A model generated the notes under the pieces. It was not told the DNA's origin. It did no database searches and saw only the letters and a program-made list of their open reading frames with translations. The position numbers and the translations under genes are program-made. This document shows positions 35,561 through 47,278 of a stretch of DNA of 64,000 nt, piece by piece. This DNA comes from Siphonodentalium dalli. Lineage: Eukaryota > Mollusca > Scaphopoda > Gadilida > Siphonodentaliidae. How positions within the stretch are numbered: the first letter of the stretch is position 1; every line of letters starts with the position of its first letter. The stretch covers positions 149,699,559 through 149,763,558 of the forward strand of contig CP136066.1 of NCBI GenBank assembly GCA_032622095.1, read 5' to 3'.

Positions 35561-37389
35561 GAACTGTATTATTTGAGGGAACCTGTCAATTCGCCAATCG
35601 GCCAAATACTTCCCCCATTGACACATTCATGCAGCACACTAGAATGACGGAGAAAAAGTCAGAGTAATGCACTGGCAGGTGGACCAGAAGGCCTTTTAGA
35701 AAGTCAAACAATGAAATTAGTGAAAAGCTGCTTAATAACATCAGTCTTGGCCATTGGCATCAAGATTGATTGACTAATGTAAGGAAAGCCGTTGTGCATA
35801 TAAAAGGCCACCAAGATGGAGAACTCTATGACATTACCTGATTCTATTAAAGGTATTAAATCCGATCACACCCGACGGTCCCCATAGCATCAAGTTACAA
35901 CAACAACATTTCTTCAAAAATACGCTTTAGTTATTAGAATCGGTTAATTAAAACAAAATAACGTTAACCGCTGTCAACTATGGTATAAAAAACGTATTAT
36001 TTATCAACATGTTCAAATATGGCCGTGTTATCACTTGAGTATTACGACATTTGGCCGTATTTTATTCGTCGACCACAACTCGTAAACAATTACATGGCAT
36101 GTTGGCAGCCATTTCAGCCCCCAAGTGACAATATTGGTTCCATTGAGTTGAACTATGCACAAGTAATGGTATGCCTCACTTAATTTACTCAGTTCTGTCC
36201 ATTTCTTATTAAAATTTGACTAGAATCCAAAATCAAATTTTTGAGGTACCGGGACCTAATGAATGGCATATTTCATTGCTCCAATGATGAGTTAATAATA
36301 CAAAATAAAGTCACAATTCTGAACCAGTTCCATGCAGCAGAAACTGATCTAGAAGATATTAGTGAAAAAACGTCAAATTTTTTGATCGATTTTAGCGATT
36401 TATTTTTACGGGATCATTGGGATGAAAAGTACCATTAATTTGTTTACATTTATCGTTATCGGGATGTATGGCTAAGCCCAGTCTAAGTAAACTCATACCT
36501 AAATATTCATAACAACATTGACCAAGTGACCTCCGTTGAAAAGATCTTGCCAAGAATATCCCCCCTTCCCGGATAGTGTATTAACCCAGTTATTAGCAAA
36601 TTTAAGAGTTTATCTGAATGGAATTTTTTTTTTTTGCCTGTTTCGGCTTTATTATAATTTAAAAACATCTGGGTCCCAAGAATTCTCGAAATCTTTTATC
36701 TCTAAAGAGGTCATGGCCTTGGCTGAATCTTGGCTTTCTGTGTCTGTAAAGAGTGATCTTTTTTCTTTTCCGACTCTCTTTTCTTTTGATGTCTTTCTTT
36801 TCTTTGGCACAGGTGGAGTTGTATCATCGCTGTCAGATGTACTATAGCGAATGAGTGGTCTCATCTGACTGTGTGCATCTTTTGATGTTCCTCTTTTTCT
36901 TTTCTCATATTCAATAATTGTGTCGTTTTGAGGGTTATCGCTAGAGTTGAAGGTCACATCTGTGTCTGTCTTGGATCTGTGTGTCCATGCTCCAGTTCCC
37001 GCCATCTTGTCCTTGAGTAGAGGTCGTCTGTTCTTGATGTTGATCTCCGGCCATCGATTCTGTGTCTGTGTCTATTTCTTTGTTCGGTGTCTCTGATGGC
37101 ATCCATTATTTTAGTCTGTTTAGATGGGGTGGTGTCTCTGCCACGGCTGCCCTGTTTTCTTGCGTATCTAGATCGTGAATGTTCCATCTGTCCTCTGATA
37201 TTTTAGACTTATCCGGAGGAGCATTTGCGCGAAGACAATGACAACTGGAGGCTGGAACATTTTGTTGGCGTTAGGTTCATATTTACTGCTAGATTTCAAA
37301 TATAGAGTCGGACGTTCACCCAGACTGGGCTAAGCCGCGCTATTTGAGAAAAAGCCAATGACTACAAAACATTTAAGAACATATCTAGT
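35561..37389. other. Spacer with only weak coding candidates
   Basis: Between the tandem repeat and the foldback element I see no recognised gene, apart from the Lys/Ser-rich minus-strand frames at 36652-37187 listed separately. A 65-codon plus-strand frame at 36241-36438 has no recognisable motif. Confidence 0.5.
36652..37187 (-). CDS. Unrecognised Lys/Arg/Ser-rich reading frames
   Basis: Two overlapping minus-strand frames (37187-36954 and 37005-36652) encode charged, low-complexity sequence with basic clusters resembling nuclear localisation signals (VPKKRKTSKEKR, EYEKRKRGTSK) and a Ser/Asp-rich stretch (STSDSDDTTPP). They overlap in different frames, so a frameshift could join them. This could be a disordered region of a host or retroelement protein, or a chance frame. 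No family is recognised. Confidence 0.25.
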
Positions 37390-38420
37390 TTATAGTTTTA
37401 AATGGCTGAGCTGGTATTTGCAAAACGAAAGTAATAATCACCGTGAATATGTGGTTTCTTTGCAGCAAGCGATTTCCTTATAAAAACACTCTTGTTAAAA
37501 ATTATATACCACGTTCTACTCTTATAAAAAAAATAAGGTAAAGTCACGTAAACAATGATATACTCCGGAAAAGCCATGTAAATTCCATGTAAAAAAGGAC
37601 ATACCCTTGTAAATTCCAAGTAAAGGCGTGGTGTACCCCACTTTAATCGTAAAATGCTGGTGAAACATTACATTGGTAAAAACCCATGTAAATTAGAACA
37701 TACTCTAGTAAATTCTTGATGGAGTCATTGTGTAACAGATCATATCCTGATAAACCCTGGTGAAACGGGATATAATTTATATACTCCCGTACCACCTGGA
37801 TATACTCTGGTAATTCCTTGTAAAGATAGTTCGGTTACATTATACTCGGGTAAATCCTGGTATATTATCATGGCTTTTTGTATGGGTTGGTTCTACATTC
37901 CTAGTATTAATGCTATATAATAACACATCCTGTGATTTCGAATGAAGGGAGGTAAAACCATACAATAATATATAAGTGATACAAGGGGAATGATAGTATG
38001 AATCTTAGTCTTATTTCTAGACTAAAGTCCGGTATGCTGTCCTTGGAGTTCAGACTTTATTTAAGTCTGCACTTACACACTGATCCTACAGAACGTATTT
38101 CAACCAGGGACAAGTATTTAGGTGGGTTGGTTTGTATTTATTGTCTGTGCCATCTCAAAATTACGGGTACATAGCTAGGCTGCCATGTTGGTTAATGTTT
38201 TGTATGTAATGGTAATACACCAGAATTTACAAGAGCATAATGTAAGTGGGATACACCATGCCTTTACTTGGAATTTACAAGGGAATGTCCTCTTTACGTG
38301 GGTTTTTCATGGCTTATGCCAGAGTATATCATTATTACCTGAAGTTACTGTATTTTTACCGGAGTGGAGCCTGGTATACCATGTTTTGCAGAGCTTTTAC
38401 TAGAGTGTTTCTTTGTAAGA
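37390..38420. mobile_element. 1-kb foldback element with long inverted arms
   Basis: The left arm (about 37400-37640) and right arm (about 38240-38410) are inverted copies: CCTTGTAAATTCCAAGTAAAGGC is present on the left and in the reverse complement on the right, together with ATGATATACTC and a run ending in ACACTC. Between and within the arms a degenerate phrase of the type ATACTCTGGTAAATTCCTGGTAAA recurs many times in one orientation. No coding sequence is recognised. Confidence 0.7.
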
Positions 38421-38965
38421 GCATGAGCGATAACTCTTATTTCACAATAGCACATTACGAGAACGGTGAACATTGTGACTTGTGTAACTATATGTATGTA
38501 TGTGTATCCATGTCATATTTTACATTATATACTATCAATGTAGTTCATCTGTCATTTGAATGTTTAGTAATAATATTTATTAAATTGTGTTGTATATACA
38601 TATATATAGTATAGCGCTCACATGCACGAATAAGACCCCCCCCCCCCCCACGCATTCATCACCTCTACAATGCCTCACGATGTATATGACAGTATTTTTT
38701 TTAATTGAGGAAATAAATATAAAAAGTTGAGACAAACTATCAGACAGACGTAAAGCACAAACATTAGAGTAACGATAATTGAGACATATTTTATTCATGC
38801 ACTTTTTTTTAAAAGAGATAAATAGATTGTTATTCCGCTGGCAATTGCGTGACACAACGTTCGCGCTCTTAACGAGGAGTGTCATATTATAAAGTTATAT
38901 AAAGAGTTGCATAATTTGGCTCGGCTTTTTTATGTTCAAGTTAATAAACGATTAAATTAGGTAGT

Positions 38966-39316
38966 TAACTCGGGTTCCGGGCTTTATGTATATAACTGTG
39001 TTATCCGTGGTATATACATGTATACAGTTAGATTTGTTTGGGAAAATCAGCAAGTCGACTAGTTTTCGCATCATCAGAGCTCATCTGTATTATCGATTCG
39101 TCCATCCCGGACTCACTGTGGACGAACGGAAGAAATTATGAATTATTTAATTATTAAACAATTAATATAAATATGGGAGATAGCTCGGGTTCCGGGCTTT
39201 ATGTATATAATTGTGTTATCCGGGGTATATACATGTATATAGTTTTGTTTTGATTGGGAAAATCAGCAAGTCGATCAGTTTTCGCATCATCAGAGCTCAT
39301 CTGTATTATCGATTCG
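38966..39316. repeat. Direct repeat of about 136 bp, spaced 214 bp apart
   Basis: The stretch 38966-39100 (CTCGGGTTCCGGGCTTTATG ... CTGTATTATCGATTCG) is repeated with few changes at 39180-39316. The copies flank a short segment ending in CACTGTGGACGAACGGAAG, which belongs to the larger inverted repeat around the Helitron-like pair. Confidence 0.8.
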
Positions 39317-40072
39317 TAATTATTTGTACGCCTTTTCGTAGTACTTTAAAGAGAACATAAGTCGGAACGGTGAGGAGAATTAAGTTATTTTCTCGCCAAC
39401 ACCCGAAAAATAACCACATAAAGTTGCTTTCCTCGTATCGGTGGTACAATGTCTTGACATAAAATCACATCGAACCTGGTCTATAATATATTCGGTTATC
39501 TACAGTGGCGCATATACCTTACTCTTATTTAAATTCGCGCAGTACTATTTTCCGCGCACCCATGTGTGCACGAATTTAAAATAGAGTGACAAATAGTACG
39601 ACTCATAAGGTTATACTAAACACTAGCTGAAATAAATTAGCTATTTTAGATAGACAATAGCATGGGATAACCAATCTCAACAACATTATTCATATGTAAA
39701 TGTACGGCGATACACCATGGTATGATATTTGATGTTGAAATGCTTCCAGGAAATAAACATAAATTCCAGACTGAAGTGCACGTATCCATATCCACAACTG
39801 TGGTGTGATAATGTGGTCATACCGTCTGAGTTAGTTGTCAATTAAAAATACACGGAACCAAGAGTTGATGTTTTCTAAAGTCAGCATCCTACACGCGTCT
39901 GTGGGTTTTCTTGTTTCGAGTTAAATTCCATAATGTCCATAAATAGTTATTATTGGATATCAGATTGATTATTTGGACCATATACAAACAAGTAAACACC
40001 CGTCTGCACTACAAAAGTATGACGCAGTTGTGTTCTATTCGATGTAAATTTGTATCGAGATGGTCTTTAATA

Positions 40073-40545
40073 TCTCATATATATTTTGAAGACCTCTGTC
40101 TGTATGTTTGTTTGGTCATTGATACAAATCTACGATTCTCGACCGATCGGGACGAAACTTGGTACGCGTGTGTAGTTTGACCAGGCGGTGGACGTTGTCG
40201 TATTGGCGAGCATGCGCAGACGAGATCTCGGAAACGGGTGGAGCTATCGACTTGAAATTTGCTATGTGAATGTATCTTGCCCCGTATACGAATTTTATCG
40301 GGTCGCCGAGCCCGTGCGACGCCAGCTTCGCGCATGCGCAGACGAGATCTCGGAAACGGGTGGAGCTATCGACTTGAAATTTGGTATGTGAATGTATCTT
40401 GCCCCGGATACGAATTTTATCGGGTCACCGAGCCCGTGCGACGCCAGCTTCGCGCATGCGCAGACCAGATATAGGAAACGGGTGGAGCTATAGACTTGAA
40501 ATTTGGTTTTTGAATAGCCTGGACAACGTCGGGCTGATCGGCTAG
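40073..40545 (+). mobile_element. Non-autonomous Helitron-like element, copy 1
   Basis: It begins TCTCATATATATTTTGAAGACC after an A and ends GGCTAG before a T, matching Helitron rules (5' TC, 3' CTRR, insertion between A and T). Just before the CTAG end is a small stem-loop, CCTGGACAACGTCGGG, 8 bases upstream. The interior holds a 122-bp tandem repeat starting GCATGCGCAGACGAGATCTC at 40210, 40332 and 40454. No Rep/helicase gene is present, so it would depend on an autonomous partner. Confidence 0.7.
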
Positions 40546-40564
40546 TCTCATATATATTTTGAAG

Positions 40565-41207
40565 TCTCATATATTTTGAAGACCTCTGTTTGTATGTATG
40601 TTTGTCATTGATACAAATCTACGGTCAATACGAGCTCATCAGATTTCAAATCCGAGATCAACTTTTCACGTGCCGAGGTCAAATCTGTTTTTACGCCGTT
40701 TTGCGCTAATATATTTCAGTTCGGTGCTCACAAATCGATTCGATATAGCGCGAATAATAAATTGCCAGTCATATAATTTGCACGCTTCCTCTTTCCAACG
40801 ATGTATCACACGCCTGTGTCCGTTTAAGGTTTCTACCTTAATTATCGGGAAGAACGCAGGACCATGCTTCAGTGATCGAAAAACATTCCGTAAATATATT
40901 ACGCCGTCGAGAGATCGTGACGTGATCGCGTTTAACTCTTAACCGGCCGATGTCGCGTTAACTCATCACCGGCCGAGGTATCCGCAAATGACATTGGGCA
41001 ATATATATATCTCGGAAACGTGTGGAGCTATCGACTTGAAAACTGGTATGTGAATGTATCTTGCGCCGGATACGAATTTTATCGGGTCGCCGAGCCCGTG
41101 CGACGCCAGCTTCGCGCATGCGCAGACCAGATCTCGGAAACGGGTGGAGCTATCGACTTGAAATTTGGTTTTTGAATAGCCCGGACAACGTCGGGCTCAT
41201 CGGCTAG
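40565..41207 (+). mobile_element. Non-autonomous Helitron-like element, copy 2, head-to-tail with copy 1
   Basis: The 5' end TCTCATATATTTTGAAGACC follows copy 1 after only a 19-bp repeat of the 5' terminus (40546-40564). The 3' end shows the stem-loop GCCCGGACAACGTCGGGC then TCATCGGCTAG (CTAG at 41204-41207) followed by T. A diverged copy of the 122-bp repeat begins at 41116 and a partial one near 41010. A tandem pair CGCGTTTAACTC/CGCGTTAACTC with ACCGGCCGA lies at about 40927-40980. There is no coding capacity. Confidence 0.7.
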
Positions 41208-41500
41208 TATACATATATCTCCAGGTTTAATTAAAGAACAGAACTGTCATCAGATACAAGACTTTTACATAGATATTGCAGAGTGCACAAATTCAAAACG
41301 ATGCGAAAAAGAGTACTGCGCGAATTTAAATACGAGTAAGGTATGTTGAACTATGGATGGCTTTGTTCGTATACTCCCATACAATCATATTCCGGGTATT
41401 GTCGCACATTGTACCAACATATAATAACAATCCGCTTCGATTTGCAGTACTACGATACAACGTACCGATAATTACTTCCGTTCACCCACAGTGAACTTTA

Positions 41501-42055
41501 ATCTTATGAATCTTACTCTTACGTAAATCGTTATAGTTCCATTTGAAATAACATTGTTTATACTGTTATTTCTGTCCAACGGACCGACTATGAGTACAGA
41601 AGCGTGAAAATGAACAAATGTATTTTATGATCATAAACTTTCTTCTAAAAGTCCCATACTAAATCATATGGAAAAGGAGTTGATAAATATCGATATTTAC
41701 TGGATTCTCCTGTAAATATGAATGATGGGTTAATTAATATCAAGCTCACGCGACGTCATGGGTTATTAATAGGAATTATTAATAGTAGATTGACTTTCAC
41801 CAAACTGCATATGGTTCTTCGGTGTTACCTCTAGATGGGAGCTGTCCAATTTTTCCGAAATTCATTAAATAACATGGCTGCCAGCAGCCATCTTGCATTT
41901 TACATTTGAATCCATCGGCACACCCTGTAGCTCACATTTATTGGAGAAATGTTTGAACAGAATATAATTTCATATACACAATACAATCCCTTTACTGAAA
42001 CTTTTGACTTTCTTTCTTCTTGATTATGCTATTGACTGCTCGGCATAAAATTATG
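41501..42055. other. AT-rich spacer, no gene seen
   Basis: No supported feature. Short frames only. Confidence 0.5.
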
Positions 42056-42611
42056 CACAGGCCCCTGGGGGAAATTACTAAAATAGCAATATCAACTATG
42101 CCAGTGTAAAAGGTTCTAATATTCGATTTTGATCTTGTTTCTGGAATTCGTTTGATGAATAAAGTTGAAAAATTGGGCACAAACGCATCGGATGATATAA
42201 AAAAGGTATGGATGGCTTCGGAATGACTTACGGAAAATATGTGAGCATTTATAGGTTATGTCATCGCGTTTAAGTACACGTTCTCGACAAATTATTGCAC
42301 GAAAGTACTGATTTTATAACTAGGTCAGAGGCATCTGAGCAGACAGGGAGATTGACGACCTGATTTCTTCGGTAGATTTCGCTAGTTTGCTATAGGATAT
42401 CTCGATTTCGATTCGTTGGGTTTTATGTCAAATGAAAGGGAATTTTATTGCCAATAAGATACACCTGATGATATCTTGGCAGAAATGATCAATTTCTAAA
42501 ATTTAGTAGTGTTTTGATAGTTGGTGTGGTTTTAGCCAAAATCGATCATTGGAACCTTTACATTGGTATAGTCTATATTGATATTTTTGTAATTTCCCCC
42601 AGGGGTCTGTG
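42056..42611. mobile_element. 556-bp element with inverted repeats of about 75-80 bp
   Basis: The left arm CACAGGCCCCTGGGGGAAATTAC (from 42056) matches the reverse complement of the right arm, CACAGACCCCTGGGGGAAATTAC (ending at 42611). The match continues through AATATCAA and GGTTC(T/C)AAT to about CGATTTTG (42131 and 42536). The interior is non-coding. A class cannot be assigned. Confidence 0.7.
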
Positions 42612-43249
42612 AAAGTATTGACATGTCCCCAAGTTGAGCTACAGTGGCATTGACACTTTCAGTTTTCTTCTGATAAGAACATGCCCAAAACACTTAAATA
42701 TTTAAGGGGGGGGGGTGGTAAACAAAAATTACAAGCACAAATAAAAGTAAAAAGGACACAACGGCAATTTTTTCGTAAGGTCAGTTAAAAACATTGTTTT
42801 CCATCCCTATTTTTCAACTATTTTGGGCATTAATAATTAGATATAATGTAATTTCAGTCAGACTGTCAGATAGTTTTTTGTTGTAAATACCCAGCACATG
42901 TTAACCGATGTCACTCTTAAAGGTACCCAGAGCATCAATGCATGATAAATTAGATTGACTTTGTTCTTATTTTCATTATTAATACCTCTCTAATAATGAG
43001 ATTTCTCATGTCAAACCATTGTTATGTAAATATTACTGTTACAGCGGAATTGCCAATACAATCCGATTAGTCCAATAAGATACCAAAGTTTAATCAAAAG
43101 ATAGTCAACGCGTTGAAAAATATTTTACTTACCTCACGATTAACGATGTTTGTTGACACCACTCTAACAGTCTTGTTTGCATAACAATGATTTCAACACA
43201 CAATTGTTTTTATCAATAATCAATAAGTTTATTTCTCCATGGTATTTGC
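42612..43249. other. AT-rich spacer, no gene seen
   Basis: It contains a G10 homopolymer run near 42707 and nothing else that I recognise. Confidence 0.5.
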
Positions 43250-43440
43250 GTTTATGTATTTACACGAACTGTTGATATACCGGCTTCATATGCTCTGAAA
43301 TATACTTACCATTTCCATCTCACAGAAGTGAAACAAACGCTCTTTATTTCCACCATATCAGGAATAGACTAACAGGAAACGCTCTTTTCTGTTTCATGTT
43401 GTCCACATGGCTGTTGCTTGTTTTGGGACCCAAACTCCAT
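43250..43440. repeat. Diverged dispersed copy of the satellite mid-section
   Basis: ACACGAACTGTTGATATACCGG and CTTCATATGCTCTGAAA, followed by ACAAACGCTCTTTATT and a GCTCTTTTCTGTT block, match in order the satellite stretch at about 17270-17460. There are many substitutions and a small deletion. After about 43440 the similarity stops. Confidence 0.8.
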
Positions 43441-43959
43441 ACAGGGTTTACCTCCCTTGGTGAGTGGGTAAGACCGCTGCTATCGGCGACATTTTACCCA
43501 CACTTGGTGGACTTCCGCGATATTAAAATATATACTAAGCAAGCAGTGCAAAATGCTGCCCTTATTAAGCACACAAAATATCGAACAGAATTTGTGTGGT
43601 TTCGTACCTTAAGTTTGGAAAGTCCCACCAGAATCAGAACTATATTTCGAAACGGTGATTTGGTTCTCCGATTATTTTATCAACACAAAATTCTGAACGT
43701 ACATGGACGACAATGTCCCGACAACACGCAAGGCAAGTCAGACACAACAGTTCTAATTTGCTCCGATTTTGACGAGTTGTTTGCGAAAATCGTCAACAAA
43801 ATAACCGCTCTGATCCTCCATTATGTCATTAAGTATTTAGTGCGGGTATTGTTCTCAAAGCACATAGGAAATTTGACTTTTGGGCGATCGGTTTTCTCCA
43901 TTTTGTTTGGAAAACCCCGCGTTAAATATAGAAACGGCAGACTGGTACCCAGCCCGTGA
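43396..43959 (+). CDS. Unrecognised 187-codon reading frame
   Basis: This is the longest open frame in the 33-49 kb interval outside the transposon relics. It overlaps the end of the satellite-like fragment by about 45 bp. The sequence is moderately hydrophobic near the start (TWLLLVLG), with a second hydrophobic stretch near residues 137-151 (ITALILHYVIKYLV) and a basic C-terminus ending VKYRNGRLVPSP. I recognise no family. The first codon may be a TTG rather than ATG, so the true start, if any, is unclear. It could be a decayed exon or a chance frame. Confidence 0.3.
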   Translation: MLSTWLLLVLGPKLHTGFTSLGEWVRPLLSATFYPHLVDFRDIKIYTKQAVQNAALIKHTKYRTEFVWFRTLSLESPTRIRTIFRNGDLVLRLFYQHKILNVHGRQCPDNTQGKSDTTVLICSDFDELFAKIVNKITALILHYVIKYLVRVLFSKHIGNLTFGRSVFSILFGKPRVKYRNGRLVPSP

Positions 43960-44513
43960 CAAGAGTCAGAAAGGAAGTATGACTGGTGCGCACTGGTAGA
44001 GATCGCCAAACGCCGTGTTCAACGTTGTATTTTTAGGACTTCAATGCGTCTTTCTGGGACATTTTATGTCTTTAGAAAGGCAGTTCAAGTATTTATCGAC
44101 CTATATCGATACCGGGGAAAAATACAAAAAGCGCATATTATTAGGTGTATTTTGGAGCGCAAACCGCCATGTAACTATAAAACAAAAGCATGGATACATT
44201 GAATACGCAATCACTGATATGTAAAATTGAGGTGTCACATACATGTATAACGCCCACTTGTAATAGTTGACAGGAAACAATGTGGTTGCTAGAAACTAAT
44301 TTAGTTGCAACATCATGCAGTGAAATATGTTTACACATGGGTTTCTAACAAATAATTTTAATTTCGGCTTATTGCATTATCTGTTATAAAGCAAAATATA
44401 TAACAGTCATATTCCAAAAAAAGGACAACAGAAAAGCGTGTTATGTGTCAAACACAAGAGGCATCTAGTTTCTTGAAAGGAGAGTGTTCTACAGATAAGG
44501 GGAGTGGACCGGA

Positions 44514-46560
44514 TTGGTAAAGAAGCGACATAATCACGCGACGTGCTACCAATCAGTCACAAGACCATGGGACTCTGATGGAAGCTTGGAAACTAAAAAA
44601 TATAAAGAGGCCAGCAGTTTGTTTGATAAACACTTCGATCCATATTTCGAATTAGTTGTGATGAAGAGACTAAAAGAAATCCGCAGTTTGAACGAACTCA
44701 CTGGTTTTTTTTTGTTGTTGTTGAGATTTATACAGACACAGGAGAACGACTGGTCGGAGTTGCAGTACAAAAATTGGCTTCTAAAAAAAATTAATTCAGA
44801 AGAACTGTGACATAACATTTCTCAAGCTGAAGCAATTCGAGAGTCAAATAATGTTCAAAAGTGAGCGTAACAGACACTCTGAACTGTCGTTCTGTCAAGG
44901 TGACCCACTTCATAATGACGAAGATAGTGATGTTGATGATATGTTTGATGCCGATTGCTGTTACCGTCCCAAAAGTGAAGATCTGCTAATTCTGTTCGCT
45001 ATGGCTGCTACAATAATTCGGCACAAACTGGACGATGATCCTAAATTGGAAGCACCCTGGCTGCCATTTGGGGACTGATTTGGCAGAGGAGTCACCATCT
45101 AGAATGGTTCCAGTACACTTGTCTAATTTCCTAGCATGGCTCTTCGGTTCAGACGAAGAATTTTACTGTAACCCTCACATTGAAACACCATTTGGAAGAA
45201 TCATTCTCTCTTTGACACATTACATCATATATGATGTGTCAAAAGGAAGGAAACAAACTCCAAAGCATCTGTCTCTGGGAATGGCTGTTCCGACATATCA
45301 CGGGATCATCTAAACTGATTGGGATTCGCAATGGGTTTTGGACAATCGGTTCCAATTCGTCCGTACGTGTACACGACACAGCTCTAGTGGAGAAGTTTAC
45401 AGGCAGACTCGAACTAATACCGCCAGGGTTTTGAAAAAAAAACGTTTTCACTACGTTGGTTTGGGACAACATTGATTTTGGCAAAGACACCCTTAGTGGT
45501 GCCGGAACAACACATGGTAAAATGGCATTATTATCCAAGAGTTTGGGTCTATTGATTCGGAATCACGCAGTTTTTCTAGTTCTGTGAATAGGTGTGGACA
45601 AAAGAAATCACATAGGAGATATGTCGCCCTGAAGAGATTTGTATAAATCCATACATTTTGCGGAAGAAAATTGGCCCTGGTGGAGGATTTGATGGTGTGC
45701 AGATCAATGCAGACAGACATCATCAGATGAAACTTTCTCGTCACATTGACCTATCTTATGTGCTTGCCATAATGTCAGTTAGCAGCCACATAAACATTCC
45801 TGCATGGACAGGATTCAATACTGAGCTGCTGGATGTTTCAACGAAAAAGATCAACAACGTCGGATATTTACCAATGATAAATGCTTCGCCAACAGAAATG
45901 GCCACCGTTAACGCAGTATTTAATTATTATATTTAAAACGTGTCGCGCTTGTTTTCGATCAAGCGATATATGCAAAGGGTCAACACAAAAATGAGGATAT
46001 GATATCGCGACTAATCTCGAGACTTGTGAATTAATACAAGCATGTTATTCGTGTCTGCAATTGGCAAAATGTTCCAACAGTGGTTTGAAGGACCTTCTAA
46101 TTGAATCTGGGTAGTTTCGGAAGGTTCGGTGGATAGGGTGTTGACTGGGAAGCATTACACTAGAGCTATAAGATTTCAGAACAGATAAAAACCTACTATA
46201 CATCAAGTAAGGTAAAGCACGTTGTTTTGGACGGCGACATAACTGATTTTCTCATGGAGTACGATTCGTTCATACAGGCGAAATGTGAAACCAATCCAAC
46301 CTTCGCCTTTTGGATCTCGTACATGTAAATGGTTGGTTTGTTGTCGTCCGTCAGTATGCGAGGTGTCCCGATTTATTTGCTGGAGAAGGAGAATCTGCGA
46401 AGATATCACCGCTCACGATAGTTTGTCTGCAGGTAATTTCGTTGTTACCAAACATAAGGACTATGGATGTTCATGTAATGCCTGTAATAGTCCGTGGGCT
46501 GAGGTCAGGAAAACCGGTATCAACTTACGGACAAAGGGAGGTGTGTTTTTTTATTGTAGG
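44514..46560 (+). pseudogene. Decayed member of the PIN/XPG-like plus CXC invertebrate family (copy A)
   Basis: Fragments in several frames align in order with the less decayed copy at 49203-54293. They include a SLNELTGFFLL helical segment (44690-44730), AATIIRHKLDDD (about 45000), VPVHLSNFLAWLFG with TPKHLSLGMAV (45108-45290), and SSHINIPAWTGFNTELL followed by NNVGYLPMINASPTEMATV (45780-45920). Next come the equivalent of DAGLRDLFVESG, here GLKDLLIESG (about 46085), and FAFWISYM (about 46305). Stops and frame changes separate every block. The N-terminal zinc finger and the C-terminal nuclease and CXC parts are not visible, so this is a truncated internal relic. Confidence 0.6.
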
Positions 46561-47278
46561 GTAATGTCTGAAGTTTATTTTGATATATGACCCAAGTCTG
46601 AAAAATACAGCTTTCTGTGTGAAAATGGAGGTTTAGTGAAGCATCCCTTAAAAAAAATCGAAAATTGACTATATCTACTTTAAAAAGGATTCCAAGCTAT
46701 AATAATGAATTTAAGAACAAACATATACATCATAGATTTGATAACTGAATTGTGAAGGAAATAGAACAAAATTACCCATTGTTATGTCTATTGTTTTATA
46801 TTTTAAAGAAATTTTCGTTAGAAAAATCCCGATTTTTCCGGCATTTTCAAAAATGCACCACGTGAAGTTGTCTGTGATATTGAATAAAAGAGAAGAAGCA
46901 CACATTTGGGTAAGTATATGTATTCCCATAATTGTCCGCCTATGTTGTTATTTTATAACGATTCTCCTACCCCTACCCCTAAAACGCACAAACCACGAGT
47001 TGACGTCAGGGTGATTACCGTCGCACATCGTTCCATAGTTTTGCAAGGGAGCTAACTCAAGCTCGTAGCTGAGAATACAAACAAACAAGTTTTGTGTGTT
47101 CAGAATTTTAAAATGAATGATTGAATCATCATAATTGAGAACTATTAACAATTTCTCAAAAGTATGTCTGTATGATTGCACTTGTTAACCCGGTCTCGGC
47201 GAATGAGTTGTGAATTAAAAGTGACAAAACGCAGAATGATGATCGAAATCGTGACTGACTGTCACTGTCAGTCATTCA
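46561..47278. other. AT-rich spacer, no gene seen
   Basis: No supported gene. Frames on both strands are short and unremarkable. Confidence 0.5.

Larger units (their letters stand above)
39110..41500. mobile_element. Large inverted-repeat element enclosing the Helitron-like pair
   Basis: ATACCTTACTCTTATTTAAATTCGCGCAGTACT in the region 39517-39550 matches the reverse complement of about 41300-41350. Further out, CACTGTGG(GT)GAACGGAAG near 39115 and a GTAGTACT-containing stretch near 39340 match the reverse complement of 41445-41500. The left arm is expanded by the 38966-39316 duplication. The two Helitron-like elements lie between the arms, so this is probably an older element that was later invaded. 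Confidence 0.55.

Noticed and set aside
38636-38649. C14 run, with similar C/G runs near 8146, 42707 and 56435, as possible functional G-quadruplex sites.
   Set aside because: Single homopolymers in AT-rich DNA are common and assembly-prone; nothing links them to a gene or element boundary.
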